Positions 1 through 6,618 of a DNA stretch of 6,937 bases are shown here, one piece after another (position 1 is the stretch's first letter; the number at the start of each line of letters is the position of its first letter). The stretch covers positions 1 to 6,937 of the forward strand of contig RPRC01000285.1 in assembly GCA_003857395.1 (NCBI GenBank), given 5' to 3'. This DNA comes from Geobacter sp. GTDB lineage: Bacteria; Desulfobacterota; Desulfuromonadia; Geobacterales; Geobacteraceae. The notes under the pieces are model-generated. The model made no database searches. It saw nothing but the letters and a program-made list of their open reading frames with translations, and was not told where the DNA came from. The translations under genes were made by a program, and so were the position numbers.

Positions 1-2424
1 GTGGAATGTCCCATCCTTGCCATGCACCTCAGGAGCAACCGTTAGCGTATCAGCCATTGCACCCAGCCCTTGCGCCCGCAGCGTTGCACGTATTTCCTCC
101 ATGGCTGTTTCCGGGTTTTTTCCAGATTCATCAAAACCACGTATCTGGGTGACGGCTGCCTCGCCGGGATACAGCTTGTCGTGTTTATCCACCGGCTCCA
201 GTTTTCCCACCACCAGGAGGTTGGCATGTTCGGGAACAACTTCATTTTTGGTCAATAGCTCCCGCTTCTTGTGAAAGGCCAAACGGATTGCAGTGCGGAC
301 AGAATACTGGTCATACAGCTCGTTGAAATAAGTTGCTCCGTCTTGTTCAAAGGTGACCAGAGTGAAAATGCCCTGCAAAGCTGCTTGGAATGGCATTAAA
401 TCAGCAATGGTCAGTGTATTGAAACTCTCTTTGGCTATGAGGCTAAGCCACTGCCGGAACGTTGCCGGCTCACTCCCCATGCTTTCGATAAATGTTTTTA
501 TGCCCGGATCATCAGGATTAAGGCCGCAACGGGTGATAACCGCAGGATTATACAAAGTCTTGTCCTTGCACGCTGCGTCAAGCTTTGTCCCGGTATTCGG
601 ATCATCTTCTATGGTCACATCTTCGTATTCAACCCTCAGCTGACGGAATTCAATCATTGGCAATTTCAGGTGTTCAACGCGTGAAAAACGCTCAACCTGC
701 GAAGAGGTTCCAGCCTTCCCAAGATTATTGATCTCAGCGATGCTCGTTTGCTGTTCTTCCTTCAGTTGTGCATTAAGAGTCTTGGCATTGAAGTCGTTCA
801 GCCAGATGACGGCACTTTCCTGTGTACCTTTATCGACTTGACGAAGGCATCGACAGGATGTCTGCAACACCATGTTGGTGGGACTATCACCCCTTTGGGC
901 CAGGATAACACCGGTAAGCGAGCGGCAGTCCCAGCCCTCCTTGCCGACTTGGACCAGCAAGATAATCCGTACTCGCGAATGGGGAAGATCAAGGGAGTTG
1001 AAAGCAAGTTCATTCTCTTTCGGAAGTTTGTATTCTTTGTTGCCCCGATGGTACTTCAAAATGTCAGTAGACGGATTGCCGCCCAGTTCCTGAATAAGCT
1101 TGCCAACGAGCGGCAGTACCTCTTCTTCCAGGCGTGTAATGCTGCCACAGTAAATCGCAAGCTTGGCGCATGTGCCATTGCCATATACTGTGTTTCGGTA
1201 AGAGGCGTGAAAGTCGCGCACCCCTTTCTCAATAATTGCCAGTGGTTCAAGATTAACGGCGATCTCAACGCGTGGTTTTTTGAGGAAGCCCTGTATGGCT
1301 TGTACAAGAGGATAGTAGTAAACCGTATTGGTAATTTGCGAGAATTTGAGCGTAAGATCCGCGCCAATGGAAATTGAGTCGGCATTCGAAAGATACGGTG
1401 TGCCGGAATATCCGATAACGCTATTGAGTGTGCCGTTGGTGCTCCAGCGATTAACCACCTGGCGAAGTTTGATATCGTCGGTGGCAGCGTGATGAACCTC
1501 ATCGATATGGATGGAGAGATTCGGAATTTTGCCAATCAGGTTACGTAGTTCATTTGCTTGGCGGTCTTTCTCGTCGTCAGTATGTTCAATCAATTGCAGT
1601 TGGTCGCCTAAGACAAGACGGTCGAGGATCACTTTTTCAGCATTTACCACCATAATAAGGCCGGACAGATCTTCAAATGGCTGGTGACGGGCAATCTTCT
1701 GGGCATTTGGATTGCGGGCACGGTTGCTCTTCTTGGCTGATTTGGACTGATCCAGCACCTCAAAGGATATTTGCTTTTTGAGTGCAGAAGCTGCCGGTTC
1801 GGGAAGCACCCAGGAAGGATCAAACTTTTCAATGGTTTTTAGGCTGGGGATGATGGATGACTTCAAGCCGGACGGCACCAGGATAATGAAATTCCGGGCA
1901 AAAACCGGATTGCCTGGCTCAAGTCCGGCAAAATAAAGATCTAGATACATAAGCGAAGCCATGAGAAATGTCTTACCTGCTCCCATTGGCAGGCTGAACA
2001 GATAATCAGTGTAGGCCGCATTGTAAAAAATCTGTTTGAATACTGCCTCTGCCTCGACATCAGACGGGTGTTCGATGATCAGTTTTGCCAGCTCAGGAAG
2101 CAGGTTTTTTACCCCACCGTTCTTCTGACAAGCGAACTCGTACAGCCCCTGAAGCGCCGGGTTTACTTGCAAAGCATCACGAGCATCCTGGCTAATATGA
2201 AGTTTGGATAGATCGGAGTCGGAATTGAAAAAGCCTTCCGAAAAGAGTTGCCATAAAGGCTTGTTCCCCCCAGCAACCTTGAGGAACAACCAGGTTTCGA
2301 TTGCCTCGACTTGGGCGTCGCGCAGTTCACCTTTTTGGTGGATGTAGTCAATCACTGTGCGGACAGGACAGTCCTTCGTTAATAACCAATTCGTTTTCTG
2401 TTGTTTGATAAGGCTATGGAGCAT
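1..2424 (-). CDS. DEAD/DEAH-box helicase, type III restriction Res-like (partial, C-terminus off the left edge)
   Basis: This is an ATP-dependent superfamily-2 helicase/translocase, most like the Res subunits of type III restriction systems; its role is probably DNA translocation in restriction or phage defence. The frame is open for 808 codons from ATG 2424 to base 1, with no stop or frameshift. Visible motifs are Walker A GAGKT (148-152), an ILVPSG strand (181-186), the DEVH box (308-311) followed by H312, SGTP (340-343), EGWD (496-499) and motif VI QTSCRCLRQ (521-529). About 145 residues precede Walker A and include the sequence RDAQVEAIETWLFLK (35-49). The region after motif VI (530-808) is unassigned, and any nuclease domain would lie past the edge. 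ATG 2424 is the first good start after the in-frame stop near 2473, but it has no convincing Shine-Dalgarno. Apparent ORFs on the opposite strand here are shadows. The helicase family is certain; the restriction role is inferred. Confidence 0.93.
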   Translation of the reverse strand, partial: MLHSLIKQQKTNWLLTKDCPVRTVIDYIHQKGELRDAQVEAIETWLFLKVAGGNKPLWQLFSEGFFNSDSDLSKLHISQDARDALQVNPALQGLYEFACQKNGGVKNLLPELAKLIIEHPSDVEAEAVFKQIFYNAAYTDYLFSLPMGAGKTFLMASLMYLDLYFAGLEPGNPVFARNFIILVPSGLKSSIIPSLKTIEKFDPSWVLPEPAASALKKQISFEVLDQSKSAKKSNRARNPNAQKIARHQPFEDLSGLIMVVNAEKVILDRLVLGDQLQLIEHTDDEKDRQANELRNLIGKIPNLSIHIDEVHHAATDDIKLRQVVNRWSTNGTLNSVIGYSGTPYLSNADSISIGADLTLKFSQITNTVYYYPLVQAIQGFLKKPRVEIAVNLEPLAIIEKGVRDFHASYRNTVYGNGTCAKLAIYCGSITRLEEEVLPLVGKLIQELGGNPSTDILKYHRGNKEYKLPKENELAFNSLDLPHSRVRIILLVQVGKEGWDCRSLTGVILAQRGDSPTNMVLQTSCRCLRQVDKGTQESAVIWLNDFNAKTLNAQLKEEQQTSIAEINNLGKAGTSSQVERFSRVEHLKLPMIEFRQLRVEYEDVTIEDDPNTGTKLDAACKDKTLYNPAVITRCGLNPDDPGIKTFIESMGSEPATFRQWLSLIAKESFNTLTIADLMPFQAALQGIFTLVTFEQDGATYFNELYDQYSVRTAIRLAFHKKRELLTKNEVVPEHANLLVVGKLEPVDKHDKLYPGEAAVTQIRGFDESGKNPETAMEEIRATLRAQGLGAMADTLTVAPEVHGKDGTFH

Positions 2425-2475
2425 AATGGAAGTCCGGGTTAGTCGAGTAAATGGTCTGGGAAATTGAGCTTACCC

Positions 2476-2496
2476 CCACCATCAATTCAGAGGTGG
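2476..2496 (-). promoter_or_regulatory. Hairpin in the presumed helicase leader
   Basis: CCACC (2476-2480) and GGTGG (2492-2496) form a 5-bp stem with an 11-base loop; the loop bases TC/GA can extend the stem past a bulge. On the minus strand it would fold about 50 bases before the helicase ATG. On the plus strand TTTCTT follows it, but no plus-strand gene lies upstream, so a terminator role is unlikely. The function is unknown. Confidence 0.3.
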
Positions 2497-2518
2497 TTTC
2501 TTATAATTCAATGGTTTC
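2484..2518. repeat. Imperfect direct repeat
   Basis: AATTCA followed by TGGTTTC occurs twice: 2484-2489 with 2494-2500, and 2505-2510 with 2512-2518. The inner spacing is 4 bases in one copy and 1 base in the other. It could be a relic duplication or half-sites for a regulator of the helicase. The evidence is weak because the copies are short and AT-rich. Confidence 0.25.
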
Positions 2519-2685
2519 AGTTTCTTGATTTTATCTCTATTTCTCATGGATTATCTGGGGAACAAATTGGACTTTATACCAAAAAATGGCCGAAATAGCT
2601 ACCGTAAAGCCTCTTCATTAAAGTGAGTGTTACGCTTTGGTTGTTAGTTACGTGCACACCTAATGGGTATGCCAGAAAAATCGTG

Positions 2686-2957
2686 CTAAATATATTCCTC
2701 CATATTAGTATGAACGGCAAACAATCCCTCCCCCATCCCCTCAGCAACCTACTGCATCTCCACCCTCTCTAGCCACTCCCACGGCATCGCCCAATTACCC
2801 AGCAATGCCCCAAGAATATTCCCGGTGATGGAACCAGTGGAATCGGAATCTTCGGAATGATTGACCGCCAGGCGGACACTCCGTGAAAATCCATCTTGGC
2901 AGACTACCAGCGGGAAATAGCCAGATTCTCATCGCCTACAACACCTACGAGAAGTCA
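2686..2957 (-). pseudogene. ADP-ribosylglycohydrolase C-terminal remnant
   Basis: An intact member of this family removes ADP-ribose from proteins, as DraG does, using a two-metal site. Only about the last 85 codons survive here. Bases 2833-2865 encode VNHSEDSDSTG, matching the C-terminal metal-binding signature usually read as NHSGDSDSTG; the first Gly is Glu here. SITGNILGALLGNW follows. Upstream, VGDENLAIS reads in a different frame (about 2913-2939), so a one-base frameshift lies near 2910-2920. TAG at 2749-2751 interrupts the C-terminal helix, and the frame then runs on in a family-like way to TAG 2686-2688. An in-frame TGA at 2955-2957 closes the left part, and the roughly 300 residues expected before it are missing. 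It sits just downstream of the phosphatase on the same strand, which suggests an internal deletion within a former two-gene operon. Family identity rests on remembered motifs. Confidence 0.8.
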
Positions 2958-2988
2958 ACCGATGAAGTAACAACCACATCCTAGTCAA

Positions 2989-3543
2989 TCACGATCTACA
3001 CCTCAACACATAGTCCTCCTGCTCCCTCGTCTGAATCGCTCCCATCCGGGCGGCCCGTACCCGCCGAATAGCCTCACGCGGATCCATGCCGAACTCAACA
3101 AGTAGCCGTGCAGCAATGGTCCCGGTCCGGCCAAGCCCTCCCCGACAGTGGAGCACAATCCTGCCATCCTCCCGAAGGATCTGCCGCAACTCCTCCCCTA
3201 CAACCACCCACTCTTCTTCAAACACCCTGTCCGGAACCCAGACTTCAACAATCGGGAGGTGAAACCAACGAATGCCAAAGGCTCGCGTCTTCTCCGGCAG
3301 TTCAGGAACGGAAAGCAGCTCGAACTCGAATTCCTCGATAAGGGTTACCAGCGCCTGAGCCTTCCAGTCACAGATAACCTGGAGATCCAGGTACAGATCC
3401 CGTTTCCATGGCCCGGCAGGGATACCGAGTCCAGCATATTCATCCTTACCGGGGCAGATTGTCATGCCGATGAGTCCACCAGTACCGGGAACAGCGACCG
3501 CGTCGATCCTCAGAGGGGAAACTTTGCTTCGATTGTTCTTCAT
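2989..3543 (-). CDS. Dual-specificity/tyrosine phosphatase-like protein (CDKN3-type)
   Basis: This is a cytoplasmic cysteine-based phosphatase of 184 residues, about the size of a single DUSP domain. The signature HCRGGLGRT (132-140) gives the HCX5R P-loop with nucleophile C133 and phosphate-binding R139. LIGMTICPGK (24-33) and the block around VTLIEEFE (66-73) are typical of the CDKN3-like bacterial branch. HLPI (95-98) opens the usual general-acid loop; the usual Asp there appears replaced by E100, or is supplied by D105 (VPD), so the acid needs checking. The C-terminal QEXDY-type end is intact. ATG 3543 is supported by AAGGTGGG at about 3553-3561. Homologues are often found next to, or fused with, ADP-ribosylglycohydrolases, and the remnant just downstream fits that. 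The substrate is unknown; protein phosphotyrosine or an ADP-ribose-linked phosphate are possibilities. It may be an orphan left after loss of its partner. Confidence 0.87.
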   Translation of the reverse strand: MKNNRSKVSPLRIDAVAVPGTGGLIGMTICPGKDEYAGLGIPAGPWKRDLYLDLQVICDWKAQALVTLIEEFEFELLSVPELPEKTRAFGIRWFHLPIVEVWVPDRVFEEEWVVVGEELRQILREDGRIVLHCRGGLGRTGTIAARLLVEFGMDPREAIRRVRAARMGAIQTREQEDYVLRCRS

Positions 3544-3569
3544 TATATCTAACCCACCTTCATATGGAA

Positions 3570-3671
3570 TTAGTCTTTCGGCCGATCCTTGAGCCTTGCT
3601 TTTTCTATAAGATAGGAAATCAGTTCACCATAAAAAGCGCTTTCAGAAATCATATCATAATGATACGACAT
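3570..3671 (-). CDS. Possible 33-codon leader ORF upstream of the phosphatase
   Basis: ATG 3671 opens a 33-residue frame ending in TAA 3570-3572, 26 bases before the phosphatase ATG. The middle reads as an amphipathic helix (YGELISYLIEKARLKDR, residues 14-30), which looks more protein-like than random intergenic sequence. No clear Shine-Dalgarno precedes it, and its start lies in the palindrome pair at 3653-3679. It could be a translated leader peptide, the stub of a lost gene, or chance. I do not recognise it. Confidence 0.3.
   Translation of the reverse strand: MSYHYDMISESAFYGELISYLIEKARLKDRPKD
3634..3643. promoter_or_regulatory. 10-bp perfect palindrome AAAGCGCTTT
   Basis: AAAGCGCTTT is a perfect palindrome in the divergent region between the phosphatase and the small plus-strand gene, 91 bases upstream of the phosphatase ATG. 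It could be an operator half of the same control region as 3653-3679. A 10-bp palindrome alone is weak evidence. Confidence 0.25.
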
Positions 3672-3679
3672 AATACGTC
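3653..3679. promoter_or_regulatory. Two adjacent palindromes, candidate operators
   Basis: TATCATAATGATA (3653-3665) has 6-bp perfect arms around one base. GACATAATACGTC (3667-3679) is palindromic apart from one mismatched pair. They are two bases apart, with centres 14 bases apart, and lie between two divergent genes. This is the layout expected for cooperative binding of a dimeric repressor to one or both promoters. The regulator is unknown. Confidence 0.4.
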
Positions 3680-3712
3680 ATACTCGACACCAGGTAGTGG
3701 GTCAGTTTGGAT

Positions 3713-3740
3713 TTGAAATATTTTTGCCACCTTGTAATGC
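3713..3740 (+). promoter_or_regulatory. Candidate sigma70 promoter of the small Gly/Lys-rich gene
   Basis: TTGAAA (3713-3718) and TAATGC (3735-3740) are separated by 16 bases. Transcription would begin about 20 bases before ATG 3767. The -10 is a poor match in its last bases, so this is a tentative call. Confidence 0.3.
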
Positions 3741-3766
3741 TTGAGCGCTTATGCTACCAATTAAGG

Positions 3767-4006
3767 ATGGAAAATACACCAAAAAGACCAAGGGATATAA
3801 ATGCCCTGGCCGCATCCATTGTCGCTGAAGCTGTCGGAGATATGCAACCAGAAGAAAAGCCGCTCAAGAATCAAGCGGCTGTCGAGTTGGGACGATTGGG
3901 CGGTAAAAAGGGTGGCAAGGCAAGAGCCGAGAAACTTACTCCCGAGCAGAGGTCTGAGATTGCTAAAATTGCAGCGGAGGCTAGGTGGAAAAAATCGGTT
4001 GATTAA
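3767..4006 (+). CDS. Small Gly/Lys-rich conserved hypothetical protein
   Basis: This 79-residue protein has two parts. The N-terminal segment contains KRPRDINALAASIVAEAVGD (6-25), typical of a widespread small bacterial family that begins with an RD-N-LA-IV pattern. The C-terminal segment has a glycine/lysine patch, LGRLGGKKGGKARAEKL (41-57), followed by a helix (TPEQRSEIAKIAAEARW, 58-74). Basic charge and the GGKKGGK loop suggest nucleic-acid binding, but no function is established to my knowledge. ATG 3767 matches where family members start; AAGG directly abuts it, so the ribosome site is poor. An in-frame ATG at 3737 would add ten residues and is the alternative. Its TAA (4004-4006) overlaps the stop of the convergent minus-strand gene. 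Confidence 0.75.
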   Translation: MENTPKRPRDINALAASIVAEAVGDMQPEEKPLKNQAAVELGRLGGKKGGKARAEKLTPEQRSEIAKIAAEARWKKSVD

Positions 4007-4485
4007 GCTACTTTCCTCTTTTCATTCGGAGCACATTTTCGTTCTTCAATGTCCTCTGTAAAATCCAATACTAACTGAATTGGCTTTTCAGATGGATTTT
4101 TACTGTTCCAATGGTCTGCATCGTAAGAAAGTTGAAGGCCGTCGCAAACCATTTGCTCACGACGCATTTGAAGACTTTTCCAGATCAGGTGTCTAGGCGC
4201 TTCGTCAATGTCGATCCAAAGATGATATTGATCATCTCCCTGCTTGTGACGAATTGCATGATTGGCTCTGTACGGCTTTCCAGTTTTTCCATCATAACGA
4301 ATTTCTTCGCGTGCCGCACTCGCAAAATCCCTTGCCAACCTATCAATTGGAGACACCGGATTCGGAAGCTTCATGCCCATTCTTACTGCATACTCAGCTA
4401 CTTCCATCATGGTTACTTCACTTTTGCCAGTTTCATCCTTGTAACGACGAATTAGTTTCTGCATTAACTGGTGCTTTGTGGCCAA
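4003..4485 (-). CDS. Conserved hypothetical protein paired with the XRE/ImmA gene
   Basis: This is a 160-residue soluble protein with no signal or membrane segment. It has a helical N-terminus (LMQKLIRRYKDETGK, about 6-20), a basic central part with FASAAREEIRYDGKTGKPYR (about 54-73), and an acidic/aromatic C-terminal part with YHLWIDIDEAPRHL (about 86-99), RREQMVCDG, DADHWNSKNP and LDFTEDIEERK. I recognise it as a family of unknown function found beside XRE/ImmA-IrrE genes; that is memory, not a search. The start is TTG 4485, because AAGGAG (4493-4498) sits 7 bases ahead and overlaps the stop of the upstream gene. An ATG upstream at 4527 would lie within the end of that gene with no ribosome site. 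Stop-codon overlap with the Shine-Dalgarno indicates translational coupling. It is a plausible binding or substrate partner of the peptidase. Confidence 0.82.
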   Translation of the reverse strand: MATKHQLMQKLIRRYKDETGKSEVTMMEVAEYAVRMGMKLPNPVSPIDRLARDFASAAREEIRYDGKTGKPYRANHAIRHKQGDDQYHLWIDIDEAPRHLIWKSLQMRREQMVCDGLQLSYDADHWNSKNPSEKPIQLVLDFTEDIEERKCAPNEKRKVA

Positions 4486-4496
4486 TGACTGTCTCC

Positions 4497-5636
4497 TTAT
4501 AATCCGACTGGCGCAATATCTCCCCATCCGTCAACCATTGCTCCATGCGTAACTGAGTGCCTTATTTTAACTAAGTGGTTGCGGAAGCGGTCATATCTGC
4601 CCGTCCGATGTTGAAGTTGCCCCGCAATTAACCCAGGATGAATTTGCAGGACGTTAGCTAATCCAATAATGTCCCGTTCATAGAAAAACGGTGATTTGCG
4701 AGCGATAAAACTATCCATTTTCTTTCTTGGTATACAAAATTCCGTGGCTGCTTCATTTGCTACACGTTCTTCCTCCGAAACCGTATCTCCAGTGCCGGCG
4801 CGTTCACCCTCAAGCTCAGCATCGAGCATTATCGCGTGCTTCCCATGTAAACGGGCAACATGTTCAATCTCGTGCCGCAGAACAAACCAAAAATTATCTA
4901 TACGATCATAACGTAGAGACATGCCAATTACGGGCGACATATCATTCAGCCAAAAACAAACACCATCAATTTTTGCTGAACTTAGAGTTTCGACAATGAC
5001 ATACCTAATTCCACATTCAGCCAGAATGCGCGGAACCTTTCTGGCTTCCTCTGGTGCTGAAATTAAGTTATGAAGAAGAGGTAAAGCATTGAGTACAGCA
5101 TGTGGCGAGTATTTCGCAACTATCATTTCGCTTGCAATTTCTTTAACGCGATAAAGCCACGCCAATTGTGCAGGGGTGGCCGGGGTGGAGGTCTCCGTCT
5201 TTTTTGCAGCGTGAGGGAGGATCTCTATCTCGTTCACCGAACCAACACCAAAGAATTTTGCTAAAGCTGATTCTACCTGGGGTACATTTCGGATATTATC
5301 AGCGTCTAACCACCCACGCTTGATCATCTCAGCGACCGGCAAACCACCAAAGATATGGGCTCTCGTAGCGCGGCCAGGGTCGGGCCGTGTAACAATGCGA
5401 GCCTTGGCGAGATCGTATTGTTTTTGAAGTTCTAAAAAATGCTCAGCTGGAACACTAAACACTTCCCCCAATAAGAGCGCCGTCCCAGCATCAACTTGCC
5501 TTTTGGCTGACACAATCTTATTAAGGCCAGTTTCATCTATTCCGAGGATAATGGCTAACACCCGCTGTGTCCATCCACGAGCCTCAAGTAGTGCCTCAAT
5601 ATATTGTCCTGGTGTTTTATAATCTTCGTAATTCAT
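4497..5636 (-). CDS. XRE-family regulator fused to an ImmA/IrrE metallopeptidase
   Basis: This 379-residue cytoplasmic protein joins an N-terminal DNA-binding helix-turn-helix (about 10-75, with GWTQRVLAIILGIDETGLNK at 21-40, HigA-like) to a C-terminal zinc peptidase. The zinc motif is HEIEH (255-259), in FVLRHEIEHVARLHGK; the expected third ligand is E295 in ANEAATEF, followed by CIP. By analogy with ImmA and IrrE it should cleave a repressor-type protein in response to a signal, but here sensor and DNA-binding parts are one chain, so it may autoregulate. The middle (80-250) is helical and unassigned. ATG 5636 lacks a Shine-Dalgarno but lies 7 bases after a -10 box, so leaderless translation is likely. 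It forms an operon with the 160-residue protein downstream. Antitoxin-like and stress-regulator roles are both possible. Confidence 0.9.
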   Translation of the reverse strand: MNYEDYKTPGQYIEALLEARGWTQRVLAIILGIDETGLNKIVSAKRQVDAGTALLLGEVFSVPAEHFLELQKQYDLAKARIVTRPDPGRATRAHIFGGLPVAEMIKRGWLDADNIRNVPQVESALAKFFGVGSVNEIEILPHAAKKTETSTPATPAQLAWLYRVKEIASEMIVAKYSPHAVLNALPLLHNLISAPEEARKVPRILAECGIRYVIVETLSSAKIDGVCFWLNDMSPVIGMSLRYDRIDNFWFVLRHEIEHVARLHGKHAIMLDAELEGERAGTGDTVSEEERVANEAATEFCIPRKKMDSFIARKSPFFYERDIIGLANVLQIHPGLIAGQLQHRTGRYDRFRNHLVKIRHSVTHGAMVDGWGDIAPVGL

Positions 5637-5643
5637 GATTCAG

Positions 5644-5672
5644 ATAATGCCACAACAATCCAATTACGTCAA
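5644..5672 (-). promoter_or_regulatory. Sigma70-type promoter of the XRE/ImmA operon (leaderless)
   Basis: Read on the minus strand, TTGACG (5672-5667) and CATTAT (5649-5644) are separated by exactly 17 bases. Only 7 bases separate the -10 box from ATG 5636, so the transcript should begin at or next to the A of the start codon. No Shine-Dalgarno is present, which fits. Confidence 0.65.
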
Positions 5673-5676
5673 CATG

Positions 5677-5692
5677 CAATTTGCGAAAATTG
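5677..5692. promoter_or_regulatory. Candidate operator CAATTT-GCGA-AAATTG
   Basis: Perfect 6-bp arms (5677-5682 and 5687-5692) flank a 4-base spacer, directly upstream of the XRE/ImmA -35 box and between two divergent genes. Its size and place fit an XRE dimer operator for autoregulation, possibly affecting the transposase as well. This is an inference from position and symmetry. Confidence 0.5.
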
Positions 5693-5709
5693 TCAAACTG
5701 ATCTTTTGC

Positions 5710-5739
5710 TTGACCGACTATGCATATGTGGTTTATTGA
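5710..5739 (+). promoter_or_regulatory. Tentative promoter of the transposase gene
   Basis: TTGACC (5710-5715) is followed after 18 bases by TATTGA (5734-5739), or after 17 by TTATTG. The -35 is good and the -10 weak. Transcription would start about 35 bases before ATG 5779. Confidence 0.35.
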
Positions 5740-5778
5740 TAGTCATAGTGAGAATGGTGAACCGCAAGGAGGGTTGCG

Positions 5779-6615
5779 ATGAACAAGCTCAGCACCGATA
5801 AAAGGGCAAGAGTTGTCGGTTGTTTGGTTGAAGGTATGAGCATCAGGGCAACCGTAAGGATTACTGGAGTTGCCAAAAATACGATTACCAAGCTACTCGT
5901 TGACCTCGGTCTTGCTTACAAGGAATACCAAGACAAGTCTTTTCGTAATCTTCATTGCCAACGAATTCAGTGTGATGAAGTTTGGTCATTCTGCTATGCG
6001 AAGCATAAAAACGTACCCGAAGAATTAAAAGGCGTATTCGGATACGGCGATATTTGGACGTGGTCAGCCATTTGTGTCGATACCAAGCTTGTACCATCCT
6101 GGCTCGTAGCAAACCGATCAGCGGCAGCGGCTTACATCTTTATTGATGATTTAGCATCAAGACTGAAGAACCGAATACAGCTAACAACTGATGGCCACAA
6201 GGTTTATCTGGAAGCGATTGAAGCTTCATTCGGCTGGGAAGTAGATTATGCGATGTTGATAAAGTTGTATGGGAATGAGGGTGGAACAGGTGATGCGGCC
6301 GCAAGGAAGTATAGCCCCGCAGAGTGCACAGAATTCAAGATTATACCAGTAAGCGGAAAACCTGAGTTAGAACAAATTTCAACAAGCTATGTTGAGCGCA
6401 ACAACCATACTATACGTATGAGCATGAGAAGTTTCACTCGGCTTACTAATGCTTTTTCAAAGAAGGTGGAAAATCTTGATGCGGCGGTTGCACTTCATTT
6501 CATGTATTACAATTTTGGAAGGATTCACAAGACGTTGAGAGTCACACCTGCGATGGAAGCAGGGATTGCAGATCATGTCTGGAGCTTAGAGGAAATAGCT
6601 GGACTGCTGGAATAA
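5779..6615 (+). CDS. IS1-like DDE transposase (intact)
   Basis: This 278-residue protein of the widespread group annotated as IS1-family transposases should cut and join element ends using a DDE metal site. The N-terminus has a helix-turn-helix (SIRATVRITGVAKNTITKLL, 21-40). The catalytic residues are most likely D66 in QCDEVWSF, D138 in LTTDGH and E206 in SYVERNN. The block MSMRSFTRLTNAFSKK (214-229) and the C-terminal VTPAMEAG and DHVWSLEEI are family hallmarks. ATG 5779 is well supported by AAGGAGGG (5766-5773) five bases upstream. It is read as a single frame, with no IS1-style programmed frameshift. I could not find matched terminal inverted repeats or a target duplication around it, so the element's ends are undefined. 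It looks complete and may be active or a lone, possibly retained copy. Confidence 0.92.
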   Translation: MNKLSTDKRARVVGCLVEGMSIRATVRITGVAKNTITKLLVDLGLAYKEYQDKSFRNLHCQRIQCDEVWSFCYAKHKNVPEELKGVFGYGDIWTWSAICVDTKLVPSWLVANRSAAAAYIFIDDLASRLKNRIQLTTDGHKVYLEAIEASFGWEVDYAMLIKLYGNEGGTGDAAARKYSPAECTEFKIIPVSGKPELEQISTSYVERNNHTIRMSMRSFTRLTNAFSKKVENLDAAVALHFMYYNFGRIHKTLRVTPAMEAGIADHVWSLEEIAGLLE

Positions 6616-6618
6616 TAC

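Larger units (their letters stand above)
2425..2685. other. Intergenic gap upstream of the helicase
   Basis: This 261-bp AT-rich spacer lies between the helicase start and the glycohydrolase remnant. I see no ORF with a ribosome site and no convincing sigma70 promoter. It contains a CCACC/GGTGG hairpin about 50 bases ahead of the helicase ATG and a short imperfect direct repeat, both listed separately. The helicase promoter must lie here or farther upstream, but I could not place it. Confidence 0.6.

Noticed and set aside
748..1377. Open frame of 209 codons on the plus strand
   Set aside because: It lies fully antisense to the helicase frame, which carries clear helicase motifs through the same bases. 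It shows no family features or ribosome site of its own.
1056..1535. Open frame of 159 codons on the minus strand
   Set aside because: It is the wrong frame within the helicase gene; the correct frame is continuous here and includes SGTP and DEVH nearby. There is no frameshift in the helicase.
2749..2751. TAG as a recoded or readthrough codon in the glycohydrolase
   Set aside because: The gene also has a frameshift and lacks most of its 5' part, so simple decay explains the stop.
3148..3552. Open frame of 134 codons on the plus strand
   Set aside because: It is antisense to the phosphatase, whose catalytic signature is intact. It is a GC-driven shadow.
5604..5801. Open frame of 65 codons on the plus strand across the XRE/transposase gap
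   Set aside because: It overlaps both gene starts and the promoter region, and has no ribosome site or recognisable protein features.
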